Assembly (NCBI GenBank): GCA_025457985.1
Contig: JALOTI010000193.1
Location: 1 to 5,031, forward strand
Origin: Leptospira sp.
Lineage (GTDB): Bacteria; Spirochaetota; Leptospiria; Leptospirales; Leptospiraceae
Direction of reading: 5' to 3'
DNA: 5,031 nt
The notes under the pieces were generated by a model. The model ran no database searches. It saw only the letters and a list, made by a program, of their open reading frames with translations, and was not told where the DNA came from. Shown piece after piece: positions 1-5,031 of this stretch (position 1 is its first letter; every line of letters begins with the position of its first letter). The position numbers and the translations under genes are program-made.

Positions 1-219
1 AATACTTTTTTGAGAGATTTTTATCGAATTGGGATTACTTCGCAAACGGATCTATTGCAAAAAAGTCCAGAAGTATTGTTTAAAAAGCTAATAAAAGAAA
101 ATGAAAAAGTTTCTCACAAAACGAGTAAAAACTATCTGTATGTGATTCGTATGGCAGTTTATTATGCGAACGGTGGAAGAGAAAAATCAAAACTCAAGTG
201 GTCAGCCTGGAAAGATTGA
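1..219 (+). CDS. Helix-hairpin-helix protein, Cdd1 (pathogenicity locus)-like, 5' end missing
   Basis: This is the C-terminal 72 residues of a gene whose start lies before the window. The frame is open from base 1 and ends at TGA 217-219. A TTG at base 10 could serve as a start, but the frame continues upstream and the family begins with another helix-hairpin-helix half, so I treat the gene as truncated by the window. Visible features are the second half of an HhH-like unit (LRDFYRIGITSQTDLL, window residues 4-19), then a 'SPEVLFKKL' helix, and near the end 'YVIRMAVYYA' followed by a terminal 'KWSAWKD'. That ending closely matches what I remember of the small Cdd1 family, about 90-100 residues long. 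Such HhH folds usually bind nucleic acid non-specifically; the true role is unknown. It converges on the next gene with a 31-base gap. Other small HhH proteins remain possible. Confidence 0.68.
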   Translation, partial: NTFLRDFYRIGITSQTDLLQKSPEVLFKKLIKENEKVSHKTSKNYLYVIRMAVYYANGGREKSKLKWSAWKD

Positions 220-250
220 TTTTTCTTCCAAATGATGTTTCAAATCAAAT

Positions 251-619
251 TTATTTCTCTACCTTCAAACAATAGAATGTCCATATTCCAGTTAAAAATT
301 CAAAAAACGAAAAACCGACTAACACTGGTGAGAAGTGATAAACCAGATATAGAATAAATATCAAAACAAACTGAAATATCCTGCCAAGGACAGTAGAGAA
401 AAAAAACGATCTGAGATTCTCAAAACTAGAACGAATGTAGTATATCGATAAAACTAAAAGTGCCACACCAACAAATCGTACCCAATAATCCTTAGCGTCT
501 TCTATTCCTAGAAGTTGTAGTAAAACATTTGGAGCAATGACTAGAAAGAGTCCCTGGCCAATCATGATGATGCCAAACGCGAGGATACTCGTTTGGGCTT
601 TGTGAATTGAAAGATGCAT
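251..619 (-). CDS. Small four-helix membrane protein of unknown function
   Basis: The product is 122 residues and mostly hydrophobic, with four likely membrane helices at about residues 10-30, 46-63, 76-95 and 97-117 and short, lightly charged loops. After helix 1 comes 'APNVLLQLLGIEDAKDYWVRFVG', and helix 2 ends 'LSIYYIRSS'. This pattern of a proline-containing loop, an LLG motif, an aromatic-Arg pair and a glycine entering helix 2 recurs in several small uncharacterised four-helix families (DoxX-like or DUF4345-like). I cannot place it firmly in one. There is no signal peptide apart from the first helix. The ATG at 619-617 is well supported: an AGGAG Shine-Dalgarno (complement of 626-630) sits six bases upstream. 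It appears to be a single gene, convergent with the HhH gene and divergent from the DUF4269 gene. No partner in the window suggests a function. Confidence 0.8.
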   Translation of the reverse strand: MHLSIHKAQTSILAFGIIMIGQGLFLVIAPNVLLQLLGIEDAKDYWVRFVGVALLVLSIYYIRSSFENLRSFFFSTVLGRIFQFVLIFILYLVYHFSPVLVGFSFFEFLTGIWTFYCLKVEK

Positions 620-625
620 ATATCT

Positions 626-630
626 CTCCT
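626..630 (-). promoter_or_regulatory. Ribosome binding site of the four-helix membrane protein
   Basis: On the minus strand the sequence reads AGGAGAGATAT before ATG. The AGGAG core is six bases from the start codon and fixes the start at 619. Confidence 0.8.
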
Positions 631-742
631 ATGCTGATGATACTTTTTTGCTTCAGTAAATACGAATTTTGATTTTGGTAAAGCGAACTTTTAGCTTAAA
701 AAAAAATCGAACCCTTAAGTATGGAGTGACAGAAGCTGGATT

Positions 743-820
743 TTGTGGTAGAAGGGTCGGAAGGAAATTCCCACAAGGCCCACCTCCACCACCCTATCCA
801 GGGCGGGGGCGGGCCAGGTG
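743..820. repeat. GC-rich, self-complementary intergenic element (probable dispersed repeat)
   Basis: This is a sharp GC-rich block in an otherwise AT-rich gap. Two nested signals are visible. First, TTGTGG (743-748) is matched by CCACAA (771-776). Second, an imperfect stem pairs 777-795 (starting GGCCC) with 800-815 (ending GGGCC), with CCCT/AGGG closing a four-base ATCC loop at 796-799 and three unpaired bases at 789-791. As RNA the minus-strand copy folds better: the A/C mismatches of the plus strand at 782 and 788 become G-U pairs there. CACCT (781-785) can alternatively pair with AGGTG (816-820). The element lies in the presumed 5' leader of the membrane-protein gene on the minus strand, and 22 bases before the DUF4269 start on the plus strand. 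Leptospira genomes carry numerous non-coding intergenic repeats; membership of such a family is inference. I see no tRNA or attC core sites in it. Confidence 0.5.
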
Positions 821-841
821 TAATGCGACATAAAGAAAAAT

Positions 842-1435
842 ATGAATCTGACAAAATCTGATAAGGATCTCGAAAGCCATCTGTATCTAAATGATGGTAA
901 TGAAACGCAGAAAAAACTCTTCCACGATCTGGAAGCATGGAAGATATTAAAAAGTTTGCACGGATTCAAACCTACGGTCGTGGGCACGATTCCATTGGGC
1001 ATTGATCTACCGAACTCTGACGTAGATATCCTCACAAAATTCAATTTACCATCGCATCTAGTTAAGATTTGTTATGCGAAATTTAGGAATTTCGAAAATT
1101 TCCACCTGGAGGAAAAGAATTTACACGGTGAGCCGACCATTCTCGTAAAATTTAAAACCAAATGGTTTCACTATGAAATCTTCGGCCAAAAAGTAGAACC
1201 TACTCTTCAGGATGGATTCATTCACATGAAGGTAGAAGAAAGGATATTAAATATTGCACCAAGATCATTTCGAGACAAAATCCTAGAATTGAAGAAAGCA
1301 GGCATGAAAACCGAACCTGCCTTCTCCAAGCTCTTGGGACTGAGTGGGGACCCTTACAAACAGATTTTGGAACTCGCACATGCGACAGATACGGAGCTAA
1401 AACAATTGATCTCAAATGAAAAAAAAGAAATTTGA
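842..1435 (+). CDS. DUF4269 protein, nucleotidyltransferase-like
   Basis: The 197-residue product matches the DUF4269 pattern along its length: 'LNDGNETQKKLFHDL' (16-30), 'VVGTIPLGIDLPNSDVDIL' (46-64), 'HYEIFGQ' (110-116), 'FIHMKVEERIL' (126-136) and the conserved tail 'MKTEPAFSKLLGLSGDPY' (155-172). The family has no established function that I know of. G48-T49, then D60-x-D62, and an acidic E112 on a later strand resemble the G-[ST]...DxD...E/D metal-binding signature of pol-beta-type nucleotidyltransferases, so a nucleotide-transfer activity is plausible but inferred. The ATG at 842 is the first usable start after an in-frame TAA at 821-823. Its ribosome site is weak (an A-rich AAAGAAAAA). 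It is soluble, with no signal peptide or membrane segment. The following gene starts 60 bases downstream but seems to have its own promoter, so the two need not be functionally linked. Confidence 0.85.
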   Translation: MNLTKSDKDLESHLYLNDGNETQKKLFHDLEAWKILKSLHGFKPTVVGTIPLGIDLPNSDVDILTKFNLPSHLVKICYAKFRNFENFHLEEKNLHGEPTILVKFKTKWFHYEIFGQKVEPTLQDGFIHMKVEERILNIAPRSFRDKILELKKAGMKTEPAFSKLLGLSGDPYKQILELAHATDTELKQLISNEKKEI

Positions 1436-1458
1436 GCCAGTAGCCTCGCTTAGATTGA

Positions 1459-1491
1459 TTGACACCCGGCTTTCTGCCAACATCCTACAAA
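1459..1491 (+). promoter_or_regulatory. Candidate promoter of the carbamoyltransferase operon
   Basis: A perfect -35-like TTGACA lies at 1459-1464. The best -10-like hexamer is TACAAA at 1486-1491, which is 21 bases away and longer than the ideal 16-18. At normal spacing (1481-1487) the sequence matches poorly. If transcription starts the usual distance from TTGACA it would begin almost at the ATG (1496), which fits the absence of a Shine-Dalgarno sequence. No hairpin terminator separates this from the DUF4269 gene. Confidence 0.35.
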
Positions 1492-1495
1492 AATA

Positions 1496-3337
1496 ATGTC
1501 AGCTGAATACATACTCGGCATATCTGCCTACTACCATGACAGTGCCGCTTGCCTTTTAAGAGACGGAGAGATCGTTGCCGCTGCACAAGAAGAGCGATTT
1601 TCTCGAAAAAAACATGATTCTCGGTTTCCAGTTCATGCCATCCAATATTGTCTTGGCGAAGCTGGGATTACTATCGACGACGTTCTTCATGTTGTATTTT
1701 ACGATAAACCCCTTGTTAAGTTCGAAAGACTTTTAGAAACCTACCTCGCGTATGCTCCCAAGGGATTGTTTTCTTTTTTTTCCGCAATGCCAGTTTGGCT
1801 AAAAGAAAAACTCTTCTTAAAAAGTACACTCAAGAAAGAATTTTCGAATCTTTCTCCATCAAAGAAGTCTCCAAATTTACTCTTCACAGAACACCATCAG
1901 GCACATGCGGCATCTACTTTTTTTGTCAGTCCATTTGAAAAGTCCATCGTACTTTGTTTAGATGGAGTTGGAGAATGGGCGACCACAACAGCTTGGTTAG
2001 GTGAAGGTAACAAATTAACTCCTCTTTGGGAGATTGACTTTCCACATTCAATAGGTCTACTGTATTCTGCGTTCACTTATTACACTGGATTTAAGGTAAA
2101 CTCTGGTGAGTATAAAGTAATGGGTCTTGCGCCGTATGGAGAACCCAAATATACAGATCTAATTTATAAACATTTGATTGATCTCAAAGAAGACGGAACC
2201 TTCCGCTTAAATATGGATTACTTCAATTATGCTGCTGGGCTAACTATGACAAATGACAAGTTTCATCGGCTTTTTGGAGGACCTCCTCGAAAGAGTGAAT
2301 CTACTCTGACACAAAAAGAGATGGATCTTGCCCGTTCCGTACAAGATGTAACAGAAGAAGTTATGCTTCGTTTAGCAAGATCCGTCCAAAAAGAAACAGG
2401 CGTAAAAAATCTTTGTTTGTCAGGTGGTGTTGCATTAAATTGTGTCGCAAATGGAAAAATTCTCAAAGCAAAGATATTTGATGAAATTTTTATCCAACCG
2501 GCAGCAGGTGATGCTGGCGGAGCACTTGGAGCAGCGCTCTCTGCACACTACGAATACAAAAACCATCCGCGGAAGGTAAATCCAAATGATTCCATGAAAG
2601 GTTCCTACTTAGGGCCTTCCTTCACAAATGAACAGATCAAGTCATCTTTAGATAAATTGAATGCTAAGTATACCTATTTGGATGACTCAAAAATCAATCA
2701 GAAGCTGGCGCAGGTTTTGGCAGATGGAAATGTTGTTGGTTACTTTCAAGGTCGCATGGAATTTGGACCGCGGGCGTTAGGTGGAAGGTCAATCATTGGT
2801 GATCCTCGCAACAGGCAGATGCAGTCTGTAATGAATCTGAAGATAAAGTACCGGGAAAGTTTCCGGCCTTTTGCCCCAGCGGTTTTAGCTGAAAATGTTT
2901 CTGACTATTTTGATATCCAGGCTAAAAGTCCCTACATGTTAATTGTCGCTGATGTATTAGAAAAACATAGAATACAGATGACCGAAGAACAAAAAAAGTT
3001 ATTTGGAATTGAAAAGTTGAATGTTCCAAGATCATCTTTGCCTTCGATCACACACGTAGACTATTCTGCGAGAATTCAAACTGTACACAAAGAGACAAAT
3101 CCTAAATTTTATTCACTCATTCAAGAGTTCAAAAAAATCACGGACTGTCCCGTTATGGTAAACACATCCTTCAATGTGAGAGGGGAACCCATTGTCTCTA
3201 CACCCGAAGATGCGTATAGATGTTTCATGAGAACGGAAATGGACTTTTTAGTACTCGAAAATTATATTTTAGATAAAAAAGACCAACCCATTACAGAAAA
3301 AGACGATTCTTGGAAACAAGAGTTTGAATTGGATTGA
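1496..3337 (+). CDS. NodU/CmcH-family O-carbamoyltransferase (SxtI-like)
   Basis: The 613-residue, full-length enzyme is expected to transfer a carbamoyl group from carbamoyl phosphate, through a carbamoyl-adenylate made with ATP, to a hydroxyl of a sugar or small molecule in the cytoplasm. The N-terminal Kae1/TsaD-like domain opens with 'ILGISAYYHDSAACLL' (6-21) and 'AAAQEERFSRKKHD' (28-41). The metal-binding 'EHHQAH' is at 132-137, 'LCLDGVGEW' at 153-161, 'SGGVALNCVANG' at 309-320 and 'GDAGGALGAA' at 338-347. The C-terminal carbamoyltransferase domain has 'GRMEFGPRALGGRSI' (419-433), 'FRPFAPAV' (456-463) and 'NTSFNVRGEPIV' (556-567). All key motifs look intact. The start is forced: no ATG, GTG or TTG lies between the in-frame TGA at 1460-1462 and this ATG, and there is no Shine-Dalgarno. 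It is followed after 11 bases by the SxtJ-type gene. The acceptor is unknown; neighbours suggest something membrane-bound. Confidence 0.95.
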   Translation: MSAEYILGISAYYHDSAACLLRDGEIVAAAQEERFSRKKHDSRFPVHAIQYCLGEAGITIDDVLHVVFYDKPLVKFERLLETYLAYAPKGLFSFFSAMPVWLKEKLFLKSTLKKEFSNLSPSKKSPNLLFTEHHQAHAASTFFVSPFEKSIVLCLDGVGEWATTTAWLGEGNKLTPLWEIDFPHSIGLLYSAFTYYTGFKVNSGEYKVMGLAPYGEPKYTDLIYKHLIDLKEDGTFRLNMDYFNYAAGLTMTNDKFHRLFGGPPRKSESTLTQKEMDLARSVQDVTEEVMLRLARSVQKETGVKNLCLSGGVALNCVANGKILKAKIFDEIFIQPAAGDAGGALGAALSAHYEYKNHPRKVNPNDSMKGSYLGPSFTNEQIKSSLDKLNAKYTYLDDSKINQKLAQVLADGNVVGYFQGRMEFGPRALGGRSIIGDPRNRQMQSVMNLKIKYRESFRPFAPAVLAENVSDYFDIQAKSPYMLIVADVLEKHRIQMTEEQKKLFGIEKLNVPRSSLPSITHVDYSARIQTVHKETNPKFYSLIQEFKKITDCPVMVNTSFNVRGEPIVSTPEDAYRCFMRTEMDFLVLENYILDKKDQPITEKDDSWKQEFELD

Positions 3338-3342
3338 AGAGG
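3338..3342 (+). promoter_or_regulatory. Ribosome binding site of the SxtJ-family gene
   Basis: AGAGG lies six bases before ATG 3349, directly after the carbamoyltransferase stop (3335-3337). It favours ATG 3349 over the in-frame TTG at 3334, which would overlap the upstream stop and has no comparable site in front of it. Confidence 0.7.
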
Positions 3343-3348
3343 AATAAA

Positions 3349-3756
3349 ATGAATAAACCGAATCAAAACCCCTCATCTTCCGACTTACGCAAGTTTGGGT
3401 TTATAGTTGGTGGGATATTAGCAGGTGTTTTTGGAGCATTAATTCCCTACATCAATCGGGGTGGCTACAATGAATATCTAGTAGGTATCGGATCTGCAAT
3501 TCTGATTTTTGCGACGCTACTACCAAAGTTATTACTGTATCCGTTCAAAGTTTGGATGTGGATTGGTGAAATTCTTGGATGGATTAATACAAGGATTATC
3601 CTTTCCGTGATATTTTTTTTAGTGTTCACACCAATTGGTCTTATCAAAAGATTGTTCGGAACAGACTCTCTGCGACGAAAACTTGAACCAAGTAGTGAAT
3701 CCTACAGGATTTCCTCTTCTCGTCGAGAAAGTAGCCATATGGAACGCCCGTTTTAG
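3349..3756 (+). CDS. SxtJ-family membrane protein
   Basis: This 135-residue integral membrane protein has a polar N-terminus and 'LRKFGFIVGGILAGVFG' leading into helix 1 (about 15-34). Helix 2 is at about 42-62, an amphipathic 'YPFKVWMWIGEILGWINTR' stretch follows (64-82), and helix 3 is at about 83-98 ('FTPIGLIKRLFG'). The soluble, Arg/Ser-rich tail carries 'DSLRRKLEPSSESYR' (106-120) and ends in 'MERPF'. The RKFG start, the GWINTR and TPIGL segments and the RRK...SYR...MERPF tail are hallmarks of the SxtJ family as I know it. SxtJ was named from saxitoxin clusters, has no proven function and typically sits beside a NodU-type carbamoyltransferase, as here. The gene is co-transcribed with both neighbours (11-base and 9-base gaps). 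I infer a membrane-anchoring or partner role for the carbamoyltransferase, perhaps through the conserved cytosolic tail. Confidence 0.9.
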   Translation: MNKPNQNPSSSDLRKFGFIVGGILAGVFGALIPYINRGGYNEYLVGIGSAILIFATLLPKLLLYPFKVWMWIGEILGWINTRIILSVIFFLVFTPIGLIKRLFGTDSLRRKLEPSSESYRISSSRRESSHMERPF

Positions 3757-3759
3757 GAG
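3755..3759 (+). promoter_or_regulatory. Ribosome binding site of the DUF5989 gene, overlapping a stop codon
   Basis: AGGAG overlaps the TAG stop of the SxtJ gene (3754-3756) and lies six bases before ATG 3766. The arrangement suggests translational coupling of the two small membrane proteins. Confidence 0.75.
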
Positions 3760-3765
3760 TAAATT

Positions 3766-3918
3766 ATGTTGGATTTAATCAAAGACCTCTGGGATTTTTT
3801 AAAAATTAGAAAGAAATTTTGGTTAGCGCCAATAATCATCATTTTATTGCTATTAGGTGCATTGATCGTCTTAACACAAGGTTCTGCAATCGCTCCATTC
3901 ATCTACACACTTTTCTAA
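3766..3918 (+). CDS. DUF5989 / SxtK-like single-pass membrane peptide
   Basis: This 50-residue gene is easily missed because of its size. The N-terminal segment 'MLDLIKDLWDFLKIRKKFWL' (1-20) is amphipathic with a basic patch. One membrane helix follows at about residues 21-38, then the ending 'TQGSAIAPFIYTLF'. This layout (an 'LWxFLK..RKKFWL' start, PIII helix, 'QGSAIAPFIYTLF' end) is what I know for DUF5989, found directly after SxtJ in carbamoyltransferase loci and, by position and size, the counterpart of SxtK of saxitoxin clusters. No function is known. The positive-inside rule puts the N-terminus in the cytoplasm. The gene is nine bases after the SxtJ stop, has a strong AGGAG site, and ends the operon before a hairpin. 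I infer a structural subunit or anchor in a membrane carbamoylation complex. Confidence 0.9.
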   Translation: MLDLIKDLWDFLKIRKKFWLAPIIIILLLLGALIVLTQGSAIAPFIYTLF

Positions 3919-3943
3919 AATCAAAAGATCTTCATTTCAACGG

Positions 3944-3975
3944 AATTACTTTAGCAAATAACTGCTAAAGTAATT
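3944..3975. terminator. Convergent hairpin between operon and SGNH hydrolase gene
   Basis: A perfect 13-bp inverted repeat, AATTACTTTAGCA (3944-3956) with TGCTAAAGTAATT (3963-3975), encloses the loop AATAAC; outer GG/CC pairs extend it past a one-base bulge. It lies 25 bases after the DUF5989 stop and contains the TAA stop and last codons of the minus-strand hydrolase (3946-3948), so it could end transcription in both directions. The stem is AT-rich and no strong T-run follows immediately on either strand, which makes it an untypical intrinsic terminator. Confidence 0.5.
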
Positions 3976-5031
3976 TCCAAAGATTGTATGTCCTTTTCCG
4001 TTCCAATGAGCATCATAGGGAAAGTAAAGGTCTTCTGGACTTTGATTCCAAAAAATCTCGGATGCAAACAAACAATTCAAATTACGAGCATCACAAAACG
4101 ACTTCAAAAGTTTGTAATGTGGATTTTTGGAATGATAGAGAGCAAGATTTTTCGATGAAAGTTCGCCCGTGATTCCTTTATCTGCAAAAAATTCTTTTGC
4201 AGGGATATATATCAAATTTAATTTAATACCTTTCTCATTGAGATAATCATAGATTTTTTGTAAGTATAGTCCTTGTTTTGCGATTCTACTTTTCCAAATT
4301 TCGGAATCGGGTTTGGAATAGAATTCAAATTGACCATTGTATTTACTTCCGATCTGATCCCCTAGAGGACTCAATCTCCCAAATTTACTCAATGATTCTT
4401 GATGCGTAAGAATGTTTACCTCTGGTTCGCGCCCCGGTTTGTAATATAAAATAGGATCCGGGATAGATTTGGCCTTTTTGTAAGCACGTTTCGCCAAACG
4501 GAAGATTGTTGACTCTTTTACAAAATTATATCCCCATACTCCTATAAATTTTGCAAGCGTTGGTTTTTTCGGAGAAAGATTCCCATCTAAGTTCTCCATA
4601 AAAACTTCCAGTTTTTCGTTGTCGTCTAGATCGTTGTCAAAGATCTGAATCCAAACTTCCTTTGGTTGGAACTTTGAAACCAATTCCTTTGAATGTATCT
4701 GAAAGAGTGCCGGACACGAACCATGAACACCCATATTTAAAATTTGTTTTTCTTTAGGTAGATTTCTGTTAGCAATCGATGTAAAAATCTGATCTTCTGT
4801 AACACCCCAACCTTCAGCGAAGGAGTCTCCTAACAATAAAATAGGATACTTTGCATTTGGGTCGAGTGACTGTCTTCCCGAATATTCATTTGTATTTACA
4901 GTTACTTTGTATTCTTCCGATACCACTGTTCCAGATTTGTTTGGATAGAGCGAAAACAGAAACCTTTCATCAAATGTTTTTACAAGCACTGCTTCTGGGT
5001 CAAAGAGCCGAAGTACTATTTCCGTTATCCC
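3946..5031 (-). CDS. SGNH/GDSL-family hydrolase, 5' end missing
   Basis: At least 361 residues, open to the window edge. A GTG at 4989-4987 is the first possible start I would note, but 14 more codons without a stop precede it ('GITEIVLRLFDPEA'), so the real N-terminus is probably outside. Counting from that GTG, block I 'ILLLGDSFAEGWG' (50-62) supplies nucleophile S56, 'NMGVHG' (85-90) gives the block II glycine, 'IFDNDLDDN' (116-124) resembles block III with N119, and 'YDAHWNGKGH' (325-334) gives the D326/H328 pair. The catalytic set is complete. Such proteins are esterases or O-acetyl-modifying enzymes acting on envelope glycans or lipids; the substrate here is unknown. The gap between the 'YPNKSG' start and block I is short. 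It converges on the carbamoyltransferase operon, and I infer a shared envelope-glycan pathway without proof. Confidence 0.85.
   Translation of the reverse strand, partial: GITEIVLRLFDPEAVLVKTFDERFLFSLYPNKSGTVVSEEYKVTVNTNEYSGRQSLDPNAKYPILLLGDSFAEGWGVTEDQIFTSIANRNLPKEKQILNMGVHGSCPALFQIHSKELVSKFQPKEVWIQIFDNDLDDNEKLEVFMENLDGNLSPKKPTLAKFIGVWGYNFVKESTIFRLAKRAYKKAKSIPDPILYYKPGREPEVNILTHQESLSKFGRLSPLGDQIGSKYNGQFEFYSKPDSEIWKSRIAKQGLYLQKIYDYLNEKGIKLNLIYIPAKEFFADKGITGELSSKNLALYHSKNPHYKLLKSFCDARNLNCLFASEIFWNQSPEDLYFPYDAHWNGKGHTIFGNYFSSYLLK

Noticed and set aside
208..230. Small hairpin TGGAAAGA/TCTTCCA spanning the stop of the HhH gene, followed by no T-run
   Set aside because: Only about seven pairs with a bulge, too weak to call a terminator.
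743..820. Integron attC site or tRNA-like element
   Set aside because: No GTTRRRY/RYYYAAC core sites were found, and the fold has neither acceptor-stem nor anticodon-arm geometry.
823..861. A 12-codon upstream open frame (ATG at 823) overlapping the DUF4269 start
   Set aside because: It has only a weak AGG upstream and no conserved sequence that I can recognise; overlap of this size is expected by chance.
715..1044. Long minus-strand open frames across the 5' half of the DUF4269 gene and the GC-rich gap (also 696-938)
   Set aside because: They run antisense to a well-supported gene, have low-complexity Phe/Ser/Pro/Trp-rich translations, no ribosome site and no recognisable family.
1436..1495. 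Terminator between the DUF4269 gene and the carbamoyltransferase operon
   Set aside because: No inverted repeat with a T-run is visible, so partial read-through cannot be excluded.
3334..3348. TTG at 3334 as the start of the SxtJ-family protein
   Set aside because: ATG 3349 has the better placed AGAGG site, and the added residues MKRNK are not needed by the family pattern.
1496..3918. Saxitoxin or other natural-product gene cluster
   Set aside because: Only the I-J-K-like trio is present; the flanking genes are unrelated and no polyketide, amidinotransferase or tailoring genes are in the window.

Overview
The window is AT-rich, densely packed bacterial chromosome with short intergenic gaps. 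Overall protein similarity and the base composition suggest a spirochaete of the genus Leptospira, probably a saprophytic (L. biflexa-like) species. That assignment rests on family recognition and general look, not on a marker gene.

Layout, left to right. (1) The window opens inside the 3' part of a plus-strand helix-hairpin-helix protein resembling the Cdd1 'pathogenicity locus' family (1-219). (2) A minus-strand gene for a small four-helix membrane protein of unknown function follows, convergent with the first (251-619). (3) A non-coding gap (620-841) contains a strikingly GC-rich, self-complementary block at about 743-820, most likely a dispersed intergenic repeat or structured RNA element. 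(4) A plus-strand DUF4269 protein (842-1435) carries a nucleotidyltransferase-like G-[ST]-x10-D-x-D signature. (5) A tight plus-strand operon follows: a full-length NodU/CmcH-family O-carbamoyltransferase (1496-3337), an SxtJ-family membrane protein (3349-3756) and a 50-residue DUF5989/SxtK-like membrane peptide (3766-3918). (6) A convergent minus-strand SGNH/GDSL hydrolase (3946 to beyond 5031) is cut by the window end. A 13-bp hairpin that includes its stop codon separates it from the operon.

The most interesting unit is the carbamoyltransferase-SxtJ-SxtK trio. This same I-J-K arrangement is known from cyanobacterial saxitoxin clusters, where only the carbamoyltransferase has an assigned step. 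Here it stands without any other saxitoxin gene. The likely reading is that the two small membrane proteins are partners that bring the soluble carbamoyltransferase to the membrane, where it would carbamoylate a lipid-linked or envelope acceptor. The neighbouring SGNH hydrolase could act on the same envelope glycan. The acceptor and the roles of both small proteins are inference. The carbamoyltransferase start codon is forced by an upstream in-frame stop and has no Shine-Dalgarno sequence, while a perfect TTGACA lies 31 bases upstream, so a leaderless message is possible.
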